Shown here: positions 58,131 through 64,000 of the stretch, piece after piece
Layout of the letters: each line of letters starts with the position of its first letter
Position numbering within the stretch: the stretch's first letter is position 1
DNA from: Blumeriella jaapii
Lineage: Eukaryota; Ascomycota; Leotiomycetes; Helotiales; Drepanopezizaceae
Direction: 5' to 3'
Assembly: GCA_009599575.1 (NCBI GenBank)
Contig: VWND01000003.1
Coordinates: 1,192,001 to 1,256,000 of the forward strand
DNA length: 64,000 nt
Program-made: the position numbers and the translations under genes
Notes under the pieces: model-generated
Seen by the model: only the letters and a program-made list of their open reading frames with translations
The model's database searches: none
Told to the model about the DNA's origin: nothing

Positions 58131-59560
58131 ATCAAAAACAGTCAGTTTCCCGATTTCTTTGCCTCGGCTTTAGCTTTTTTAACCCAAAGGAAATCGAAAC
58201 AATCAGCGGCTCGATATTTATCGCTGGCATATCATAAGCAGAAATTGTTAGCAAAAAAATAGGTTCGGCGAGCTAGCTTTTCGACGTCACCGACTGGGCG
58301 TCTGTTTTTTGCTATATCAGCTGCGGTTTATATAATTGCCTTGATTTGAATAACACTAAAATCTATAAAGTCGCTCTAAACGATAGTCGTAATAGCAGTT
58401 TTAAATATAAAAGCGGAAAAAATAATTCCCGTATTGCGGCCTCCAGTTTTATAATAATTAAAATTCAATTATCGAAAAACGGTATCGGTTTCGCGCACTT
58501 AGGCGTAAAAACCAATAAAATCGGTTTTTAAATCGAAAGGATTAATATACGACAAACGAATAACTATATCAAAATAAAAAGCTTCGCGCAAAATAACAAT
58601 AGCGGCTTCGTTATTAAACTTAATATAACTTTTAATTTCCAGCCAAATAAAAAGAAAAATGGATAAGAATTGGTTACTTTGCTTAAAAAACAAAATTCTT
58701 TTAAATGCATCTGTTTGTTAGTTAAAAACACCGAACGATTATTAAAAAACTTAAATCATTTTTGCAATAGTCAGATAGAAAAAAATGCCGTCCGTACGTA
58801 AACTTTCCTGTAAAACGCTTCTGGCTATATCGGAAAAGCGGGAAAAAAAATAGCTTATGCGATCCTATTCGGTCGCATATCAATCCTGATTAAAACGGAG
58901 CTTTAAAATGATATTTTAAAAAAAAATGGTAAAATGTTTCGTAACGTTGCTAATACCATCCGAATCTATGAATTTATCGGAATCGGGAAAGGCAAATGTT
59001 TTTCTTTTTGCGTTTAAAATGTTCGGTGTATTTTGATTAATAAAAGCTTATTTTCGGAAATTGGCAAGCTCGGCTTCGCGGTCTTGAATTATTTTCTTTT
59101 GAAAAGCCTTTTCTTCCCAGTATTATACCGTTTAAACATTCAGCTTTTAAGCGAAATTATTCAATTTAGCTTTAAATAATACTATTATATCGTTCTGCTT
59201 TACCGCGTAGGCGAAAATATCGAGAATTTTTTAAAAACAGACTTTCGTATTAGCGATCAGAGCGGCGACGATTTGGTCGGGATATTCAAGATATTCCAAA
59301 ATAAAATAATTAAAAAATTCCGACAACTTAGAATGGTCCGACATTTCGTTAAAGAAAAAGCGTAAAATGTATTTTGTTTCGGGATATAGGCAGAAGCAGA
59401 ACGGGGTTTTTTAAATATAAGTTTTGTATCAAAAAAGATTATCGTTTCGTAGTTTCGTATCGTGAAGATTATTTTTGAAAAGTCGTAAGGATTATTGTCG
59501 CGATAAGATTTATTGATTTTTTGTATGCGCAAAAGCAGAACAGAATTGGCAGGCCTTTTC
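58131..59560 (-). pseudogene. D: gag with zinc-knuckle relic
   Basis: The 59257-59532 frame is near the N-terminus. Near 58205-58260 the sense reads CL.YASDKYRAADC, spaced as C-x2-C-x4-H-x4-C with the second Cys and the His both Tyr, each one transition away. An AKIAIPVQ.NG-like part was not recognised; the core at 58499-58693 is a conserved-looking frame with YPLVKLEIKSYIKF-type text only. Frame 58346-58531 on the other strand is a shadow. Confidence 0.62.
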
Positions 59561-59611
59561 AGCTCGAGAGCTGAAATAAAGGTATCAAGGAGGTTTGGTA
59601 CTATGTTAATA

Positions 59612-59785
59612 TATCAAAGGGTGCGAACGAGCAAAAGATTCGTAAATAAATTGCATTAACTACGAGGTTCTAAATTAGAGGTGTCGCGAAGTCTAAGATA
59701 CAGTGTGTGCGGGCTCCGATGTCACGTGACAACAACGTGACTTTCGGACCACGTGACTAACGAACTGACGTCTCATCCTCTCACA
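59612..59785 (-). repeat. LTR-D, 5' LTR
   Basis: 174 bp. Plus strand TATCAAAGGGTG ... CCTCTCACA. Differs from 53771-53944 by a handful of transitions in both directions. The sense sequence following it (TTAACATAGTACCAAACC) is the primer-binding region. Confidence 0.9.
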
Positions 59786-60330
59786 GGTAAAAGCGTCAAA
59801 AGTCGTCGTGCGTACTTATTACAAGCATTTTAAATTCGTTTTCGGCCTTCTGAACGTTTGAAAAATCGGCCAGAAAATCGGCGACTTTTTTTATTAATTT
59901 TTCGGGAGGTATAAAATCGGAACGGTTTAAAATACGCGGGGTGAAAAATTTTTTCGCTACGTTTTCGGTCTGATCGAGTATATAATTCTTGCGAAATCGA
60001 TCGCTAGCAAAATAGTCGTGGTAAAGTTCGAGGTTGTCGAAAATTCTAGTTTTCTAATGGCGTGTTTTATAATTTTTACCATTATTTAATTTAAATTCAA
60101 AGTTCGAAACGCGTTTTATACGAAAATCAACAGATAAATAAAAACTATAGCGTTTAAAAGGCGCGCTAAGGTTTTGGCCGTTATAGGAAGATTTAAAAAA
60201 AATTCGCGAAAAGCGTGAAAATTGGTTTGCAGCGTCTGTTGGTTAAAATAAACGTTGCGAGGAAAGGGAACAGCAGATTGGCGATTGGCAAAAGCACGTT
60301 CGATAGATTCTACCAAACGCTTTGATTAAA
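59786..60330 (-). pseudogene. C2: gag, N-terminal part
   Basis: The frame at 60116-60316 reads MVESIERAFANRQSAVPFPR, then NVYFNQQTLQTNFHAFREFF, consistent with a Gag start (P.P..F.G...., then a helical segment). Several Gln codons survive here. Continues at 53770 after D. Confidence 0.62.
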
Positions 60331-60758
60331 GGGTTTGTCGCAGTCGTATAATTTCCAGGAGTTGTCGTTTACGCTTTTGCGCTTTTTTCAATTGATTTTG
60401 CAAAAGTTTTAATTAAACGTTTTTAGCGCTAAGCTGCAAAAAAAAAAATGGCAGGCGAAATGGTTAGCGCTTTGCCCTTTTCTTTGTTTTTTTTTCCTCG
60501 GAAAGAAAACTGTTTTTCAGAAAAAGAAGCTTCTGGGGAAAGCTGTTTTTTCGCTGATTAAAAAAAGAAAAATTGAAGTGTAGTAGCAGAAGCTGAAAAG
60601 CTCTGCTGAAAAAGAAATCGTTGAACAAAAGCTATTTTTCGCGAAATGCGGAAATAAGCTTTTTTACGACCGGTCGATTATTTTGATATGATTCGTAAGG
60701 AATTCGAAGAAAAAAATAATTTACGTCGTCGCTAGCGTAGAAAAAAAGTTATTAATAA
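60331..60758 (-). other. C2: leader between 5' LTR and gag
   Basis: Counterpart of 34721-35129. Non-coding, purine-rich stretches; primer-binding region next to the LTR. Confidence 0.45.
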
Positions 60759-61022
60759 TATAACGATTTAATTAATCGAAGAGTTAAGAAATCAATTAAC
60801 TGATCGCCGTATTCATATGGTATGAAAAACGAGCCTTTGGTTCTGTAACAAAGATATTCATTTAAAATTAACAATTGCAAAAGACAAAGGTTGCTAAAAG
60901 GAAAAAGCCTTATATACATGATAGTTTCCACAATTGATGGAAGACCCACCAGGAGACCAGGGAGCTTGCAACTATACGTAGTTGCTGGGGTGACGCGAGG
61001 GGCAAACGAGTGAGTCGTCATA
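60759..61022 (-). repeat. LTR-C, 5' LTR of C2
   Basis: 264 bp, plus strand TATAACGATTTAATTAATCG ... TCGTCATA. The first 20 bases carry the same five transitions as the C1 5' LTR, while the 3' LTRs of both copies are nearly clean at that place. Confidence 0.9.
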
Positions 61023-61916
61023 ATTTTGTATATAATTTTTACGAATTATACAATTAAATTAATAGTTTTTATAAGTATTTTCGTTATACGCAGTAAACCG
61101 ATTAAAATTTAAATTGCCGTTATATTTCGAAATCGTAAATTAAGCACTAAATGGTCGTAGTCTAAAAACAAATCGAAAAAAAAAGCGATCGTTAATTTTG
61201 CGAATTCGTTTGAAAATTAATCGATATTAAATAGCACGTTGGCGTTTCGTATCGTTATTTTATTTATTTCGACGATTGCGGTAATAAGTTTATAAATGCT
61301 TTTTTTTTTTTCGCAACGATAAATTATTTGTTTTTATATAAGCCGTAATAGAATTCGAGGATTTTTTGCTTAATTCGTTTTTTTAGCATTTCGATTATTT
61401 TATTTTAAAAAGTTTTAAAAATTAAAAAAGTTTTTTTTTGCTAAGCTTCGTAAAATACGGTTTTAATATCGATATAAAACATAACGTTAAAACTAAATTA
61501 ATTTATTTCGGTAAAATCGAAAGCTATAGCTTTTTTTCGATTGCGTAGGATTTCGTATAAGATTTTTTTTTTTTTAGCAGAAATTGAATTTCGATTGCTA
61601 AATTGTCAAATCGTTTTCTTGTAAATCGGCTATTAAATAATAAGCTGGAAAATCGGCCGGTAATAAGTTTTTCGAATTCGCCAATAACTGATTAAAATAA
61701 TTTTATTATTTTATTTTTCTCAAATTAATCGTTTGTTTTTTCGGAAATATTTTTACCGGATTCGCCAAGATTTACGAATCGTATTTTATTAGTTTTGCGC
61801 TTATAAAAAGTGTTGATATTAATACAAAAAAAAAAAAATATATAAGTCGGGTTTGTTTAATACGAAAACGAAATCTTCGGAACTTTTATTTTCGAATTAA
61901 TAATCAAAAATATTAA
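61023..61916 (-). pseudogene. A4: N-terminal RT and protease-RT linker
   Basis: Continues A4 from 48601. Matches A3 11105-11960. RT text in sense, for example a FELCYYGLYKNKQFIVAK-like block near 61330. It ends where A5 is inserted. Confidence 0.7.
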
Positions 61917-62183
61917 TGTAAAACGGTGATACCTTGTATTAATAGGAGCTGGTAGTTTTAGCTATGGTTGAGGCATAGACCCCTCCGAGACCCTTTGCCA
62001 TTAACTACTTTTAACAGGTATAAAAACAAAGCATTCTCTTAAATAGTATCATAGGCACGCAGTTTAATTTATATTTTTACTTATTTTTTTTTTTCTTTTT
62101 TTAATTTTTTTTAGGGATTTTCTAGACTATTTTACTTACCGACATATGGCCGTATTAATCTGGTTTTCTTACCTACTTTTATA
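61917..62183 (+). repeat. LTR-A, 5' LTR of A5
   Basis: 267 bp, starts with an intact TGTAAAACGG and ends CTACTTTTATA. Followed by TTTGATAATTTACGCAGAG, the primer-binding region of the family. Confidence 0.88.
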
Positions 62184-62954
62184 TTTGATAATTTACGCAG
62201 AGATTTAAACTTCGGTATTTCGTTTTTATATATTCGCCGATGCATTTTTCAAATTTATAATTAAGGTCGATTTCGATATTTCGCTATTACGGTTTAAAAG
62301 ACTTCTTATATAATGTTATTCGCAGTTGTATTATATAAAGGATTTTTAATAGCTTTTTTTATTTTGCGTATAATTATTAAATTACAAAAATGCAATATAT
62401 TTTAAAAACGTTTGAAATTACGGTCAGGCAATCCTAAACCGTGCGAAGTTCAAAGCTCGAAAATCGCTTTTTTATTTAAAAATAACAAATCGAATATTGG
62501 TTCGTACGCTTCGACCGCTGCGTTCGGCTTTTTTAAATTAGATTTCTTTTGGTTAAACGCTTGGCGAAAATTCAACCTTTTGATTTTACGCTTTATAATT
62601 ATGGTAATTACAATTTGCGGCTTTTTATTAAAAGTAGTAAGGAAATGGCTGTACGTGCATTGGCTTGAGCCACGGAATATCAAAACCGTAAATTATATAA
62701 TAATATTATATTAATCTAGTTAATTTATTAAAAAACAAGTTTTTTAATATATTACTTAAATGTCTAAACGCAATCTTATTTTATTTAATTTCTTCAGAAA
62801 ACACAAAGACTTTTTTAATAGCTTTCTTATTGAAAACGATTTTTTTTACATTGAAAATTTATAATTTGCAATTTCAGAAAACATTTATTTATTTAATTCA
62901 AATTCTACTAATACTTTCGCTAATATTATAGACAACGACGCTTTTCGCTTTTTT
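62184..62954 (+). pseudogene. A5: leader with possible upstream ORF
   Basis: The plus-strand frame 62412-62714 (100 residues) has KIAFLFKNNKSNIGSYASTA and a hydrophobic stretch LLILRFIIMVITICGFLLKV, then WLEPRNIKTVNYI. It is conserved in A3 (24980-25235). Alternative: the minus-strand frame 62450-62683. No family recognised. Confidence 0.42.
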
Positions 62955-64000
62955 ATGCGAAGCCGCATACCTTTCTTTGGCTTTTCTGGTGCATTTTTAT
63001 TTAATAGCGCCAATATTACCGACTTTATCGAGAAATATAAAAAAACTTGTAAAGATTTCGAAGTTTTTAAAACTGAAATATTCGATAAACTTTTTTATTA
63101 TTATAACCTAATTACCAAAAATATTATTAAATCGATAAATAAATAAAAAGCTATTAAGGCTCGAAACTGGCGTAAGCTAATTAAAGTTTTGAAATCGAAG
63201 TTTCGAAACCACGATCGCTAGCAAATTCGCGATATTATCGCTTTTTTTAAACAGTTTATTATAATAATTCGCCAAGCTAAAAAACTTAAGGCTTATTATC
63301 GTATTTATACGAAAGTTTCTGACGTTTTTGTTAATAAAAAAGTTTTAAACGAGGTTGAATAGAAAAAATTGTTTTTATTTGGCTTTTCAACCAGCATTCG
63401 TAATAAAACTATTAAATATTTTAAAATTAATAAACAAAATCCCGAAATTTTCGATTAGTATTTCAAATTTGTAAAATTCGTTTTTAAACAAGACTAAAAC
63501 GAACGTACTATTAAAATTATAAATTAAAAGAAATCTTTTTTTTTTATTTATAAAAAAAACGTGAAAGCTTTAATACAAAAATATGCTCAGCTATTAAAAG
63601 TTACCGAAATCGCTAAACAATCAGTTACTATATTATTTAATCGTTTTGCAAAACTTATTAGCTTAAAAAAGCTTAATAAAAATATCGAAACTTTCGTATT
63701 AAAGTTTATCGATATTAAGATTTAAGAATTTTAAAGCAAAGTCGAAGGTTTTATATAGCAGCAAAAAAAACTTTTTTACGTTAACTCGAATAATAAAAAC
63801 GATTAAAATAGCTTTTATAACAATTATTTTTTTTAAAATGCGCGAAGCAATTAATTTCGCTAAGCTATCGTAGAAGTAATAGCTGTCTAATAGCAACTTT
63901 TTCGTGTTAGCGATCAGGATTAGCGAAATACTAATTATAATAACGATTATCAAGAAAAAAGAAAACTAACGCGGAAACCAAAATCGCGGCTATTAAAATA
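62955..64000 (+). pseudogene. A5: gag, incomplete at window end
   Basis: Starts MRSRIPFFGFSGAFLFNSAN, ITDFIEKYKKTCKDFEVFKT: the F.GANITDFLE.YE..C.D start of fungal gypsy Gag. Then ARNWRKLIKVLKSKFRNHDR near 63155, LFGFSTSIRNKTI near 63375, and ETFVLKFIDIKI near 63690. About a dozen stops replace Gln (for example NDR-stop-QI). The minus-strand frame at 63699-63953 is a shadow. Confidence 0.75.

Larger units (their letters stand above)
53771..59785 (-). mobile_element. Element D: full-length chromovirus, least decayed
   Basis: 6,015 bp, two 174 bp LTRs, perfect GGTAA target duplication (53766-53770, 59786-59790). Minus strand: gag, protease, RT, RNase H, integrase, chromodomain. Frames of 60-120 codons are common and Gln stops are sparser than in A-C. 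Only one copy in the window. Confidence 0.9.
48602..61022 (-). mobile_element. Element C2: Ty3/gypsy chromovirus inside A4, containing D
   Basis: 3' LTR 48602-48865 and 5' LTR 60759-61022 (264 bp each), perfect ATTTT target duplication (48597-48601, 61023-61027). Removing D leaves about 6.4 kb, the same as C1 without G. Less mutated than C1 in the LTR and integrase. Confidence 0.9.
61917..64000 (+). mobile_element. Element A5: 5' end of a family A element, runs off the window
   Basis: 5' LTR 61917-62183, leader 62184-62954, gag from 62955. Inserted in A4 in the opposite orientation. The right end and target duplication are outside the window. Confidence 0.82.

Noticed and set aside
1..64000. 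Mitochondrial or plasmid origin because of the high A+T content
   Set aside because: No mitochondrial genes, tRNAs or rRNAs; content is nuclear LTR retrotransposons with chromodomains and RIP, which is a nuclear process.

Overview
The window is a nest of decayed LTR retrotransposons in a strongly A+T-rich block. I see no host gene, rRNA, tRNA or CRISPR array. Wherever two copies of a repeat can be compared, the differences are almost all C-to-T and G-to-A transitions, mainly in CpA/TpG, while CpG is kept. Former Gln and Trp codons have become stops. This is the mark of repeat-induced point mutation (RIP), so the source is most likely a filamentous ascomycete, in an AT-isochore, pericentromeric or accessory region. 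The species cannot be told from this.

Families (names are mine). A: Ty3/gypsy, 267-269 bp LTRs, about 11.3 kb when insertions are removed, with a long coding relic of unknown function between integrase and 3' LTR. B: chromovirus, 414 bp LTRs, 7.9 kb. C: chromovirus, 264 bp LTRs, about 6.4 kb. D: chromovirus, 174 bp LTRs, 6.0 kb, the least damaged. E: partial gypsy-like gag-protease element. TRG: 2.1 kb element with 170 bp LTRs that encodes only a Gag-like protein. F: 523 bp solo-LTR-like insertion made of inverted arms. G: 2.2 kb foldback-like element with long (ACC)n and (GGT)n arms.

Layout. 1-2229 is the 3' end of A1 (+), inserted in the gag of A2 (+). A2 is the backbone of the left two thirds: gag tail/protease 2230-4365, RT 25684-26822, RNase H 35394-36169, integrase and extra ORF 38230-40978. 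It is interrupted by A3 (minus, 4366-25683), C1 (minus, 26823-35393), TRG2 (36170-38229) and E (40979-about 42967). A3 contains B (12352-20261), which contains F, and TRG1 (21561-23649). C1 contains G (30814-32983). From 42968 a 3'-truncated copy A4 (minus) runs to 48601 and again over 61023-61916. It is split by C2 (minus, 48602-61022), which contains D (53771-59785). A5 (+) starts with its 5' LTR at 61917 and runs off the window in gag.

Most insertions are supported by target-site duplications read directly: GTTAT, AAAAC, ATTAC, ATTTT, GGTAA, TTTTC. No element has an intact gag-pol. Boundaries of LTRs are exact or nearly so; boundaries of protein domains inside decayed elements are approximate, because I assigned them by reading through stops in the sense frame.
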